From: Pseudomonas lalkuanensis
GTDB lineage: Bacteria > Pseudomonadota > Gammaproteobacteria > Pseudomonadales > Pseudomonadaceae
NCBI RefSeq assembly: GCF_008807375.1
Contig: NZ_CP043311.1
Span: forward strand, 2,708,001-2,772,000
Direction: 5' to 3'
DNA: 64,000 bases
Below the pieces are notes generated by a model. That model had not been told where the DNA came from and did no database searches. It was given only the letters and a program-made list of their open reading frames with translations. This document shows positions 52,152-60,487 of the stretch, one piece after another. How positions within the stretch are numbered: the first letter of the stretch is position 1; every line of letters begins with the position of its first letter. Both the position numbers and the translations under genes were made by a program.

Positions 52152-54176
52152 CTACGGCGTGACGATGTTGAACCAGAAGTCGAACTCATCCAGGTACGAC
52201 ACGAGTTCTTCCAGCTTGCCTTCGGCGCCACTGACCTTGATGTCACCCTTGGCAATCGCATCCTTCAGCGTGGTTTCCTTCAGGACGATCTTGTTCAGGG
52301 TGTCGCGGGTCAAGGTGACGGTGGCATCGGCATCCTTGGCCTGGACACCTTCGGTGTGGTTGAGCACACCGTGCACCATTTCCAGGGCGTACTTCTGCTT
52401 GAGATCGGTGAAGTCGACGTTGAGGGTGATCTTCTTGCCCTCGGCTTTCGGCCCGTTCAAGCGCATGGCCAGGAAATCGAAGAACAGGTCCAGGTCCATC
52501 GCCCGCACGGTATCCGGGCTGGCGGTGTTGGGCGTGGGCAGCTTGGCGACGCCGTTACGCAGTTCCTGGGCACCGGTGAGGTAGAAGTTGCGCCACGGTC
52601 CGCTTTCAGCCTGGTAACCCAACTGTTCCAGTGCATCGGCCTGCAGGTTCTTCGCTGCCTGGTTGCCCGGATTGGCGAAGACCACGTGGTTCACCACCTC
52701 GGCGACCCAGCGGTAGTCGCCCTTGTCGTAGTACTCCTTGGCCTTCTTCAGCACGGCGTCCTCGCCGCCCATCATGTCCACGTAACGCTTGGCCTGCTCC
52801 TCCGGCGGCCATTCGTTCAGCGTGGCCGGGTTACCGATGAACCAGCCCAGGTGGAGCACATAGGTGGCCTTCACGTTGTGGTTCAGCGAGCCGTAGTAAC
52901 CGCGGTTGGAGAACTTGCTGGCGATTTCCTTCGGCAGTTTCACCTGCTCGCCGATCTCCGTCATGGTGTAGCCCTTGTTGGCCAGACGCAGGGTCTCGTC
53001 GTTGATGTAGCGGTACATGTCGCGCTGCGAAGACAGCTGCTCACGCACCTCCTTGTTCCCCCAGACCGGCCAGTGGTGCATGGCGTACATCACCTGGACG
53101 TCGTCGCCCCAGAGTTTGATCGCCTCGTTGAGGTACTTCGACCAGGGCAGCGGTTCGCGGATCTTGGCGCCGCGCAGCGAGTAGGTGTTGTGCAGGGTGT
53201 GGGTCGAGTCCTCGGCCGTGTTGAGGGCCTTTTTCTCCTTGATGTAATAGAGCATCTCGGCCGGTGCCTCGCTGCCAGGGGCATAGAGGAACTCGTAGGT
53301 CAGGCCGTCGATCACGTGCTTCTCGCCGGTCTTCTGGATGATGTCGGTGGGCGGAATCAGCGTCACCGTACCGGCCGAGGTGGTCGTGCCCAGGCCCGCA
53401 CCCAGCTGGCCTTCAGGGCTCGGCGGCAGCAGGTTGCCGTACATGTAGCTGGCGCGGCGGCTCATGGCGGTACCGGCCATCACGTTCTCGGCCACGGCAT
53501 GCTCCAGGAAGCCGAGCGGTGCGTAGATCTTCACCTTGCCGGCCTTCACGTCGGCCTCGTCCACCACACCGCGCACGCCACCGTAGTGGTCCACGTGACT
53601 GTGGGTGTAGATGACCGCTACCACCGGCTTCTTCGGCCGATGCTTGTAGTAGAGGTCCAGCGCCGCCTTGGCGGTTTCCGAGGAAATCAGCGGGTCCATG
53701 ATGGTGATCCCGCTCTTGCCCTCGACGATGGTCATGTTAGACAGGTCGTAGTTGCGCACCTGGTAGATGCCATCGGTGACTTCGAAAAGGCCGGAGATGT
53801 TGATCAGCTGGGATTGCCGCCAGAGGCTCGGGTTGGTGGTGTCAGGCGCCGCTTCGCCTTCCTTGATGAAGGCGTACTTGGCCGGGTCCCAGATCATGTT
53901 GCCCTGGGCGCCCTTGATCGGCTCACTCGGCAGCGGGGCGATGAAACCCTTGTGGGCCAGCTCGAAAGAAGTCTTGTCGTTGAACGGCAGCTCAGTCATC
54001 AACGCGGCGTTGGCCGCCTTGGTGGCGTCAGTCGCGGGCTTGGGCTTGTCCGCTGCCATCGCATTCGCAGAAAGGGCCATTGCGGCGACCAGAGAACACA
54101 AAGTGCTGGCCATTCTGGATGGGGTGGCGTTTTTGATGGCAAGGGAAATGGTCGCTGGTTGGGTGTGTGGCGTCAT
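52152..54176 (-). CDS. Alkyl sulfatase, metallo-beta-lactamase fold (SdsA1-like), copy 2
   Basis: A 674-residue exported enzyme; the signal is long (residues 1-37, hydrophobic STLCSLVAAMALSANAMA). Zinc motif H192-S-H194-V-D196-H197 lies in YTHSHVDHYGG, followed by TAEDSTHTLHNTYSLRG and MHHWPVWGN, then a C-terminal SCP2-like domain. It is expected to cleave primary alkyl sulfates. The ATG at 54176 is chosen with AAGGAG about 8 bases upstream. Two short inverted repeats stand in its leader. Compared with copies 1 and 3 the motif reads DHYGG instead of DHFGG, and the middle has more lysines. It forms a unit with the FadL-type gene downstream. Confidence 0.88.
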   Translation of the reverse strand: MTPHTQPATISLAIKNATPSRMASTLCSLVAAMALSANAMAADKPKPATDATKAANAALMTELPFNDKTSFELAHKGFIAPLPSEPIKGAQGNMIWDPAKYAFIKEGEAAPDTTNPSLWRQSQLINISGLFEVTDGIYQVRNYDLSNMTIVEGKSGITIMDPLISSETAKAALDLYYKHRPKKPVVAVIYTHSHVDHYGGVRGVVDEADVKAGKVKIYAPLGFLEHAVAENVMAGTAMSRRASYMYGNLLPPSPEGQLGAGLGTTTSAGTVTLIPPTDIIQKTGEKHVIDGLTYEFLYAPGSEAPAEMLYYIKEKKALNTAEDSTHTLHNTYSLRGAKIREPLPWSKYLNEAIKLWGDDVQVMYAMHHWPVWGNKEVREQLSSQRDMYRYINDETLRLANKGYTMTEIGEQVKLPKEIASKFSNRGYYGSLNHNVKATYVLHLGWFIGNPATLNEWPPEEQAKRYVDMMGGEDAVLKKAKEYYDKGDYRWVAEVVNHVVFANPGNQAAKNLQADALEQLGYQAESGPWRNFYLTGAQELRNGVAKLPTPNTASPDTVRAMDLDLFFDFLAMRLNGPKAEGKKITLNVDFTDLKQKYALEMVHGVLNHTEGVQAKDADATVTLTRDTLNKIVLKETTLKDAIAKGDIKVSGAEGKLEELVSYLDEFDFWFNIVTP

Positions 54177-54206
54177 ACACAAGCTCCTTCTTCGTGGGGA
54201 CCGCCG

Positions 54207-54235
54207 TACCGTGAACGGTAACTACCAGCAGGTAG
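54207..54235. promoter_or_regulatory. Two adjacent inverted repeats upstream of alkyl sulfatase copy 2
   Basis: TACCGT-GA-ACGGTA (54207-54220) and CTACC-AGCA-GGTAG (54222-54235) stand back to back, 31-59 bases upstream of the start codon: a plausible operator overlapping the promoter or leader. The rest of the 327-base gap (54177-54503) holds a T/A-richer stretch near 54265-54290 and REP-like repeats. Confidence 0.45.
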
Positions 54236-54382
54236 AAATGTAGTGCGCTTTCATGGGGCGTCTAGAAATTGCAGTTTTTTGACGGGGAAAATCCGCCCGG
54301 CGGTGGCTTGTATCTTGGGGCTTTTCAGTCGGTTCCGTGGGCCGAAATGGCAGCCGTGTAGAGCGATGGTTGTAGGGAAGAA

Positions 54383-54492
54383 GAAGGGGCAACTGCGTTG
54401 TCTATCGCGAATGAATTCGCCCCAACAGAAAAGCGCTTGGCCTTCGTCGCAGCGGAGGATGGGTTGAGCGAAGCGATACCCATCAATCATCC
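54383..54492. repeat. REP-like intergenic repeat plus GGGTTGAGCGAAGCGATACCC unit
   Basis: ATCGCGAATGAATTCGCCCCAACAG (near 54405-54430) is related to the units at 22.97 and 30.45 kb. It is followed by a self-complementary GATGGGTTGAGCGAAGCGATACCCATC unit (near 54459-54485) related to the word at 15.2 kb. Confidence 0.65.
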
Positions 54493-54503
54493 CCGTGGCG
54501 TTT

Positions 54504-55520
54504 TCACTCGACCGTCAGGCGCTGTTCGAGCAATTGCCGGCGGCGGGCGCTGGGCGTCATGTCGAACCAGCGGCGGCAGGCGCGGTTGAACACGCTCTGC
54601 TCGCTATAGCCGAGCATGCCGGCGACCTGCGTCATGGGGATGTCGCGCTGGACCAGGTAGAAATCGGCGCGCTCGCGGCGGATGTCTTCCACCAATACTT
54701 CGAAGGTGCGCCCCAGTTCGGCCAGTTGCCGTTGCAGAGTGCGCTCGTGCAGGCCGAGCTGTTCTGCCACCAGTGGCAGGCGGCATTGCTGCGTCGGCAG
54801 CAGGCGCTGTACCAGGCGGCGGATCTGGTCCAGCAGGTCGGGAGAGTCCAGGTGGTGGATCTGGCTGAGGTACTGCTCCAGGGCGCGGTGCATGGCCGGT
54901 TCATGGCGTTCGATGCGCTGGGCCAGTTGGCGCTCGGTGATCACCAGGGCGTTGCAGGGCTGGCCGAGGTAGGTCTCGCAGCCGAAGTGACGACGGTAGC
55001 GCGACAGCGGGAGCGGGCTGCTGCCCGACAGCAGCACCGCCCTGGCGCTGAAGGTGGGGCCGCAGAGCAGCTTCATGGTGCTCTGCGCCACGCCCATGGC
55101 CAGTTCCACCATTTGCCGCTGGGGGCCGGGCATGCGCAGTTCGATGACCAGACGCGGCGCATCCGGCTCGCTGCGGTCCAGGTCCAACTGGATGCCGGAG
55201 CTGTGGTAGCCGATGAAACGGACGATCTCCGTCAGTGCGTGGCCCACCGTTTCCGCGTTACGCGCGATCAGTGCGATTGGGCCGAGCACGGCGAGGTTCT
55301 GGTAGTCGGACATGCGCAGGCCGAAATCAGCGCAGTGCAGCTCCTCGGCGGCACTTTCCAGCAGGGCGATGAGCGAGCGGAAGGGCACTCGTGCGTCTTC
55401 GTCGTCCAGCAACTCCGGGCGGATGCGAAAGCGGGCGAGGAGCGGATGCGGGTCTTGCCCGAGTTGGGTGACGAGCTCGCGGAAGCCGCCGAACGAAGTG
55501 GTTCTGATGAAAGGTTCCAT
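54504..55520 (-). CDS. AraC-family regulator with N-terminal arabinose-binding-like domain (OruR/ArgR type)
   Basis: A 338-residue regulator. The C-terminal AraC/XylS domain has two HTH motifs (VAEQLGLHERTLQRQLAELGRTF and VAGMLGYSEQSVFNRACRRWFDMTP). The N-terminal about 200 residues match the PF12625-type domain found in OruR and related regulators. The ATG at 55520 (MEPFIRTTSF) is preferred to a TTG at 55535. It is divergent from the GMC dehydrogenase/alkyl sulfatase operon, 95 bases away, with GTCA direct repeats between. It is probably the activator of that operon in response to alkyl sulfate or fatty alcohol. Confidence 0.85.
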   Translation of the reverse strand: MEPFIRTTSFGGFRELVTQLGQDPHPLLARFRIRPELLDDEDARVPFRSLIALLESAAEELHCADFGLRMSDYQNLAVLGPIALIARNAETVGHALTEIVRFIGYHSSGIQLDLDRSEPDAPRLVIELRMPGPQRQMVELAMGVAQSTMKLLCGPTFSARAVLLSGSSPLPLSRYRRHFGCETYLGQPCNALVITERQLAQRIERHEPAMHRALEQYLSQIHHLDSPDLLDQIRRLVQRLLPTQQCRLPLVAEQLGLHERTLQRQLAELGRTFEVLVEDIRRERADFYLVQRDIPMTQVAGMLGYSEQSVFNRACRRWFDMTPSARRRQLLEQRLTVE

Positions 55521-55540
55521 GTCGTCAAAAATCAATTAAC

Positions 55541-55555
55541 TGTCAGGAAATGTCA
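55541..55555. promoter_or_regulatory. Direct repeats upstream of the GMC/sulfatase operon; candidate AraC-type site
   Basis: TGTCA at 55541-55545 and again at 55551-55555, one helical turn apart, with a further CGTCA at 55523-55527. Direct repeats spaced by about 10 bases are typical binding half-sites for AraC-family proteins. Confidence 0.5.
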
Positions 55556-55615
55556 ATTTTTGTTCCTTGACCTCGGCGAAGAATTCCCGGGCTACTCGCC
55601 ACTTCGGAGCGTCCC

Positions 55616-57202
55616 ATGGAATTCGATTACATCGTCGTCGGCGCCGGTTCGGCCGGCTGCGTGCTGGCCAACCGGCTGAGTGCCGATCCCGCAGTATCCG
55701 TGTGCCTGCTCGAAGCGGGGCCGCGCGACTGGTCGCCGCTGGTTCATGCGCCGGCCGGCGTCGCCGCCATCCTGCCCACGCGTCACGTCAACTGGGCCTT
55801 CGACACGGTGCCCCAGCCCGGACTGGGCGGCCGTCGCGGGTACCAGCCGCGCGGCAAGGTGCTCGGCGGCAGCAGCTCGATCAACGGCATGATCTACATC
55901 CGTGGCCACCAGAGCGACTACGACGAATGGGCCGCCCTGGGTAATGCCGGCTGGTCCTTCAACGAGGTGCTGCCGTATTTCCGCAAGAGCCAGATGCACC
56001 ATCGCGGCGCCAGCGAGTTCCATGGTGGCGACGGCGAACTCTACGTCGGCCAGATCGAAGCACACACTGCAACTCGAGCCTTCATCGAGGCCGGACAGAA
56101 GGCTGGCTACCGCTATAACGACGACTTCAACGGCGCCGAGCAGGAAGGCATCGGCCAATACGACGTAACCATTCGCGAAGGCCGTCGCTGGAGCACGGCC
56201 ACGGCCTTCCTCACGCCCATTCGTGGCTCCCGCAGCAACCTCACCGTACTGACGGGCGCTTATGCCGAGCGCATCCTGCTGCAGGGCAAGCGGGCCACTG
56301 GCGTGCAGGTGCGCGTCAAGGGGCGTTCGCAGAACCTCAAGGCCCGCCGGGAGGTGCTGGTAGCCGCCGGTGCCTTCGGCAGCCCGCAGTTGCTCATGCT
56401 TTCCGGCATCGGTCCGGAATCCGAACTCAAGCCCCAGGGCATTCCCGTGCAGCATGAGCTGCCGGGCGTGGGGCAGAACCTGCAGGATCATCCTGACGTG
56501 GTGCTCGGCTACCAGAGCACTGACAACTCGCTGATGGGCTATTCCCTGGGCGGCAGCCTCAAGCTGGGCGCTGCGCTGGTGCAGTACCTGGCGTCGCGTC
56601 GTGGTGCGCTGGCCACCAACTTTGCCGAGGCGGGCGGCTTTCTCCGGACCCGTCCGGAGCTGGTTCGCCCGGATGTCCAGTTGCACTCGGTGGTCAGCCT
56701 GCTCGACGACCACAACCGCAAGTTGCACTGGGGCCACGGCTTCAGCTGCCACGTTTGTGTGCTGCGGCCCAAGAGCATCGGCAGCGTGGGTCTGCAGTCA
56801 TCCGATCCAGCCGCGCCGCCGCGCATCGACCCGAACTTCCTGGGCCATGACGATGACGTACAGACCCTGCTCAAGGGCTACCGCATGGCCCGCGAGATCG
56901 TCGCCCAGGCGCCGATGGCGCGCTTCGGCCTGAAGGACAAGTTCAGCGACGGCCTGCACAGTGATGAACAGCTGATCGAGCTGCTGCGCAGGCGCACCGA
57001 CTCCATCTACCACCCCGTGGGCACCTGCCGCATGGGCAACGACGAGCACGCGGTGGTGGACAGCCAGCTGCGCGTGCATGGTACCCAGGGCCTGCGGGTC
57101 GTGGATGCCTCGATCATGCCGACCCTGGTCGGCGGCAATACCAACGCGCCCACCATCATGATCGCCGAGCGAGCGGCGGAGTGGATCGCGAGCGGCCAAT
57201 AA
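55616..57202 (+). CDS. GMC-family alcohol dehydrogenase (AlkJ/choline dehydrogenase-like)
   Basis: A 528-residue FAD enzyme. It has the N-terminal VVGAGSAGCVLANRL motif, the GMC signature GKVLGGSSSINGMIYIRG, a second signature GAFGSPQLLMLSGIGP, the catalytic His in YHPVGTCRMG and NTNAPTIMIAERAAE at the C-terminus. It has no signal peptide. It should oxidise an aliphatic alcohol to the aldehyde with electrons passed to the quinone pool, as AlkJ does. The next gene encodes an alkyl sulfatase that would release just such alcohols. It is the first gene of a three-gene operon divergent from an AraC regulator. Confidence 0.87.
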   Translation: MEFDYIVVGAGSAGCVLANRLSADPAVSVCLLEAGPRDWSPLVHAPAGVAAILPTRHVNWAFDTVPQPGLGGRRGYQPRGKVLGGSSSINGMIYIRGHQSDYDEWAALGNAGWSFNEVLPYFRKSQMHHRGASEFHGGDGELYVGQIEAHTATRAFIEAGQKAGYRYNDDFNGAEQEGIGQYDVTIREGRRWSTATAFLTPIRGSRSNLTVLTGAYAERILLQGKRATGVQVRVKGRSQNLKARREVLVAAGAFGSPQLLMLSGIGPESELKPQGIPVQHELPGVGQNLQDHPDVVLGYQSTDNSLMGYSLGGSLKLGAALVQYLASRRGALATNFAEAGGFLRTRPELVRPDVQLHSVVSLLDDHNRKLHWGHGFSCHVCVLRPKSIGSVGLQSSDPAAPPRIDPNFLGHDDDVQTLLKGYRMAREIVAQAPMARFGLKDKFSDGLHSDEQLIELLRRRTDSIYHPVGTCRMGNDEHAVVDSQLRVHGTQGLRVVDASIMPTLVGGNTNAPTIMIAERAAEWIASGQ

Positions 57203-57208
57203 CAACAA
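57201..57208 (+). promoter_or_regulatory. Crc/Hfq CA motif before alkyl sulfatase copy 3
   Basis: AACAACAA overlaps the GMC gene stop codon and lies 15-22 bases upstream of the sulfatase start used here (57223), beside its GAGGA ribosome site. Confidence 0.55.
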
Positions 57209-57222
57209 TGAGGAAGCAACAG

Positions 57223-59202
57223 ATGCACCTGTCCCTGAAACGAATTTCTGCCGCCGGGCTCAGCCTGGCACTGCTTGCCAGCGCAGTCGCCCAGGCGGCG
57301 CCGGTACCCGCCAAGCCGGCCAGCGAAGCAACCCGTGCGGCCAACCGGGCCGTGCTGGACAAGCTGCCTTTCGCCGATCGCCAGGACTTCGCCAACGCCG
57401 AGCGGGGCTTCATCGCCAAGCCCGACACCCTGACCATCAAGGATGCCAACGGCAAGGTGGTCTGGGACCTGGAGAGCTACAAGCAGTACATCGCGCAGGA
57501 CAGGCCGGCGCCCGATACGGTCAACCCGAGCCTCTGGCGCATCGCCCAGTTGAACGTGGAGTACGGCTTGTACAAGGTCAGTGACCGCATCTATCAGGTG
57601 CGCGGCTATGACGTGTCGAACATCACCTTCATCCAGGGCGACAGCGGCTGGATCGTGTTCGACCCGCTGCTCAGCGAGGAAACCGCCAAGGCCGCCTATG
57701 ACCTGGTGAGCCAGCACCTGGGCAAGAAGCCGGTGGTGGGCGTGGTCTACAGCCACTCGCACATCGACCACTTCGGCGGGGTGCGCGGCATCGTCGACGA
57801 AGCGGACGTGAAGGCCGGCAAGGTCAGAATCGTCGCTCCCGAAGACTTCTCCGAGTTTGCGGTGAGTGAAAACGTCATCGCCGGCAACGCCATGGCCCGT
57901 CGCGCGGTGTACATGTTCGGCGCGCTGCTGCCGCGCAACCCCCAGGGCAGCGTTGGCTCTGGCCTCGGGCTCACCGTGTCGGCCGGCACCACGACCCTGA
58001 TCCAGCCCACCGAGTTCGTCACGAAGACGGGCCAGGAAGTGACCATCGACGGCGTCGAGATGGTGTTCCAGATGACGCCGGGTACCGAGGCTCCGGTGGA
58101 GATGCACACCTGGTTCCCGCAATTCAAGGCGCTGTGGATGGCGGAGAACACCACCAATACCCTGCACAACGTCCTCACCCTGCGCGGGGCGCAGGTGCGC
58201 GATGCGCTGCAGTGGTCCAAGTACATTGGCGAGGCCCAGGCACTGTATGGCGACCAGGCCGAGGTGAAGTTCCAGAGCCACCACTGGCCGCTGTGGGGCA
58301 AGGCCGAGATCCAGGATTACCTGAAGAAGCAGCGCGCGCTGTACAAGTACATCCACGACCAGACCGTGCACATGATGAACCAGGGCATGACCGGTGAAGA
58401 GATCGCCGAGGCGATCAAGCTGCCGCCGGAACTGGAAGCCTTCTGGCCGGGGCGTGGCTACTACGGCACCCTCAAGCACAACGCCAAGGCGGTCTACCAG
58501 CGCTACATGGGCTGGTACGACGGCAACCCGGTCAACCTGGACAAGCTGCCGCCGCAACCGGCGGCCAAGAAATACGTCGAATACATGGGCGGTTCCGCCG
58601 CTGTGCTGAAACGCGCGCGGGCCGACTTCGACAAGGGTGAGTACCGCTGGGTGGCCGAGGCGACCAAGCAGGTGGTGTTCGCCGAACCGGACAACGTTGA
58701 AGCGAAGAACCTGATGGCCGATGCCTTCGAGCAGATGGGCTACCAGGCCGAGTCCGGTCCCTGGCGTTCGGTCTATCTGCAGGGGGCCTACGAGCTGCGC
58801 AATGGTGTGCCCAGCATGGGCAGCACGGTGACCGCCAGCCCGGACGTGATCCGCGCCATGACCCCGGAAATGCTCTTCGACTACCTGGCGGTGCGTCTCA
58901 ACGGCGAGCGGGCGGCAGGCAAGAAGCTGGTGCTCAACTTCAACTTCACCGACCTGGGCCAGAGCTACGCCGTCACCGTGGAGAACGCCGTGCTCACCTA
59001 CGAGCCCAAGGCCAGCGACAAGGCGGACGTCGGCCTGACCATGAGCAAGGGCACGCTGGAAGACATCCAGTTGGGCAGGGCCACCCTGGAGCAGAAGGTG
59101 ACGTCCGGCGAGTTGAAGTTCGACGGTCGCCAGCAGGCATTCGGCGAGTTCATGGGGCTGATGGACAAGTTCGACTTCTGGTTCGACATCGTCACGCCAT
59201 GA
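57223..59202 (+). CDS. Alkyl sulfatase, metallo-beta-lactamase fold (SdsA1-like), copy 3
   Basis: A 659-residue exported enzyme with signal peptide (MHLSLKRISAAGLSLALLAS...). Zinc motif H178-S-H180-I-D182-H183 lies in YSHSHIDHFGG, followed by MAENTTNTLHNVLTLRG, SHHWPLWG and a C-terminal SCP2-like domain that ends FWFDIVTP, as copy 2 ends FWFNIVTP. The ATG at 57223 has GAGGA 8 bases upstream; 57208 is an alternative that adds five residues. One motif residue differs: NTTNT in place of the THT of the other two copies. It follows the GMC dehydrogenase gene directly (20 bases), which makes a sulfate ester to alcohol to aldehyde unit. Confidence 0.88.
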   Translation: MHLSLKRISAAGLSLALLASAVAQAAPVPAKPASEATRAANRAVLDKLPFADRQDFANAERGFIAKPDTLTIKDANGKVVWDLESYKQYIAQDRPAPDTVNPSLWRIAQLNVEYGLYKVSDRIYQVRGYDVSNITFIQGDSGWIVFDPLLSEETAKAAYDLVSQHLGKKPVVGVVYSHSHIDHFGGVRGIVDEADVKAGKVRIVAPEDFSEFAVSENVIAGNAMARRAVYMFGALLPRNPQGSVGSGLGLTVSAGTTTLIQPTEFVTKTGQEVTIDGVEMVFQMTPGTEAPVEMHTWFPQFKALWMAENTTNTLHNVLTLRGAQVRDALQWSKYIGEAQALYGDQAEVKFQSHHWPLWGKAEIQDYLKKQRALYKYIHDQTVHMMNQGMTGEEIAEAIKLPPELEAFWPGRGYYGTLKHNAKAVYQRYMGWYDGNPVNLDKLPPQPAAKKYVEYMGGSAAVLKRARADFDKGEYRWVAEATKQVVFAEPDNVEAKNLMADAFEQMGYQAESGPWRSVYLQGAYELRNGVPSMGSTVTASPDVIRAMTPEMLFDYLAVRLNGERAAGKKLVLNFNFTDLGQSYAVTVENAVLTYEPKASDKADVGLTMSKGTLEDIQLGRATLEQKVTSGELKFDGRQQAFGEFMGLMDKFDFWFDIVTP

Positions 59203-59717
59203 GGCTCGCGACCTTCAGCCTGGCGGCGCTGCTGTGCGGCGCCGCCCCGGCCAGCCTCGCGTGCGGCTACGACGGCATGGCAATGGACCTGGCCCTGGCT
59301 CACCCGGCGTCGCTGGAGGTGTCCCTGGCCATCCACCGGGCTTACCAGGACAAGCTGATGGCGCCGCCGCTGCCATTGCCCGGAGCCTTTGGCATGCGCC
59401 GCGCGCTGAAGGCGATGGACCGCCTGGCTGCCATGCTGCCAGCCGATGGCGAGCGCTTCAGCCTGTTGCTGGTGGAACCGGGGTTGTGGACGCGGTTCGA
59501 GAAACGCGATGGCCACTGGCAGCCGACGCCGCACACAACCGGCCCCGCCGAGGGTGAGGACGTGGTGATCGTGGGTGAGGGTGCATTGCTGGCGATGCTC
59601 GGAGGGAAGCTGAGTACCCGGCAGGCGCTGGAGCATGGCCTGCTGCATGTTGAAGGCGGCACGCAGCAGGCCGGGCTCTGGCAATCAGTTGATCTCAGTC
59701 ACGGTACCCGGCAGTAG
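59199..59717 (+). CDS. Small exported protein coupled to alkyl sulfatase copy 3
   Basis: A 172-residue protein with signal peptide (MRLATFSLAALLCGAAPASLACG). Its ATG overlaps the sulfatase stop (ATGA), so the two are translated together. The C-terminal half (GEDVVIVGEGALLAMLGGKLSTRQALEHGLLHVEGG) has the rhythm of the end of an SCP2-type sterol/lipid-binding domain, the same fold as the sulfatase C-terminus, but it is short. A lipid- or alcohol-binding helper in the periplasm is possible; I do not recognise a named family. Confidence 0.65.
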   Translation: MRLATFSLAALLCGAAPASLACGYDGMAMDLALAHPASLEVSLAIHRAYQDKLMAPPLPLPGAFGMRRALKAMDRLAAMLPADGERFSLLLVEPGLWTRFEKRDGHWQPTPHTTGPAEGEDVVIVGEGALLAMLGGKLSTRQALEHGLLHVEGGTQQAGLWQSVDLSHGTRQ

Positions 59718-59781
59718 GGTGAGCCATGCGCACCTGGGGCAGCGGGCCTGTTTCCCGGTGCGCGCGGCGCACCCTGTGGGT
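59716..59781. repeat. Intergenic GGGTG...CGCACC repeat (family B)
   Basis: TAGGGTGAGCCATGCGCACC...GGTGCGCGCGGCGCACCCTGTGGG resembles the common Pseudomonas GGGTGCGCCATGCGCACC intergenic unit. Further copies stand near 60.40-60.49 and 63.21-63.26 kb. Confidence 0.6.
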
Positions 59782-59822
59782 CGGGGATCTTCCTTATGGT
59801 TTCCCCGCGGAAATCAGCCCGA

Positions 59823-60206
59823 TCAGGGCTTGGCCACATGCCAGACCTGATTCACGCCATCTCCCGTGGTGTCGCCGGGCCTGGTGTCCTTGACCCAGGT
59901 GTAGAGCGGCTTGCCCAGGTAGGCCCATTGGCGGCTGCCATCCTGGCGGACGACGACGCTGTAGCCGTTCCCTTCTTTCGCATTGGCCGGGGCCATGAAG
60001 GGCGGCCAGTTCCTGGCGCACTGGTCATTGCAGGCGGACGTGCCATCGGCGTCCTTGTCGAAGGTGTAGAGCGTCATGCCCCGCTCATCGGCCAGAGTCG
60101 GACCAAGTGCGGTGGCGACCGCCTTGGTCGGGGCATCGGCCAGGACCACATGGGACAGGCCGCAAAGGCTCAGGGCAACGGCAGGAACCAGCATTCTCTT
60201 CAGCAT
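59823..60206 (-). CDS. Secreted repeat protein of the COG4315 family
   Basis: A 127-residue exported protein with signal peptide (MLKRMLVPAVALSLCGLSHVVLA). Two copies of the short repeat type described for this family are visible: GMTLYTFDKDADGTSACNDQC followed by ARNWPP, and QWAYLGKPLYTWVKDTRPGDTTGDG with a final WHVAKP. Two cysteines (in ACNDQCARNWPP) are typical. Members are found across bacteria; function is unknown. GAGAGA precedes the ATG. It is flanked by intergenic repeats on both sides. Confidence 0.85.
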   Translation of the reverse strand: MLKRMLVPAVALSLCGLSHVVLADAPTKAVATALGPTLADERGMTLYTFDKDADGTSACNDQCARNWPPFMAPANAKEGNGYSVVVRQDGSRQWAYLGKPLYTWVKDTRPGDTTGDGVNQVWHVAKP

Positions 60207-60395
60207 GGTGAGTCTCTCTCGTCAGGGGGGCGATCCGGCAATCGCCAATGGGCATGAGTGCGTGAAGCTGTGGCGGACGGGTCTGTAGCGCGGCAAGGAA
60301 CCCGTGACTGCGGAGGAGAGACGACCCACGAGCGGGTTTATTCCCTGCCCTGAGTAGAAAGATCGAAGGCGGTTACGCCCGAAGCGACCTGGCAT

Positions 60396-60485
60396 GCAGA
60401 GACGGGCAGGGTGCGCCGTGCGTTCCGGCGGATTATTGCGGTGCCAGGGGCAGGCACCGGAATCGGTGCGCATGGAGCACCCTAC
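60396..60485. repeat. Intergenic repeat, family B
   Basis: GGGCAGGGTGCGCCGTGCGTTCC...CGGAATCGGTGCGCATGGAGCACCCTACGAT forms a long imperfect hairpin. The rest of the 281-base gap 60207-60487 shows no gene. Confidence 0.6.
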
Positions 60486-60487
60486 GA

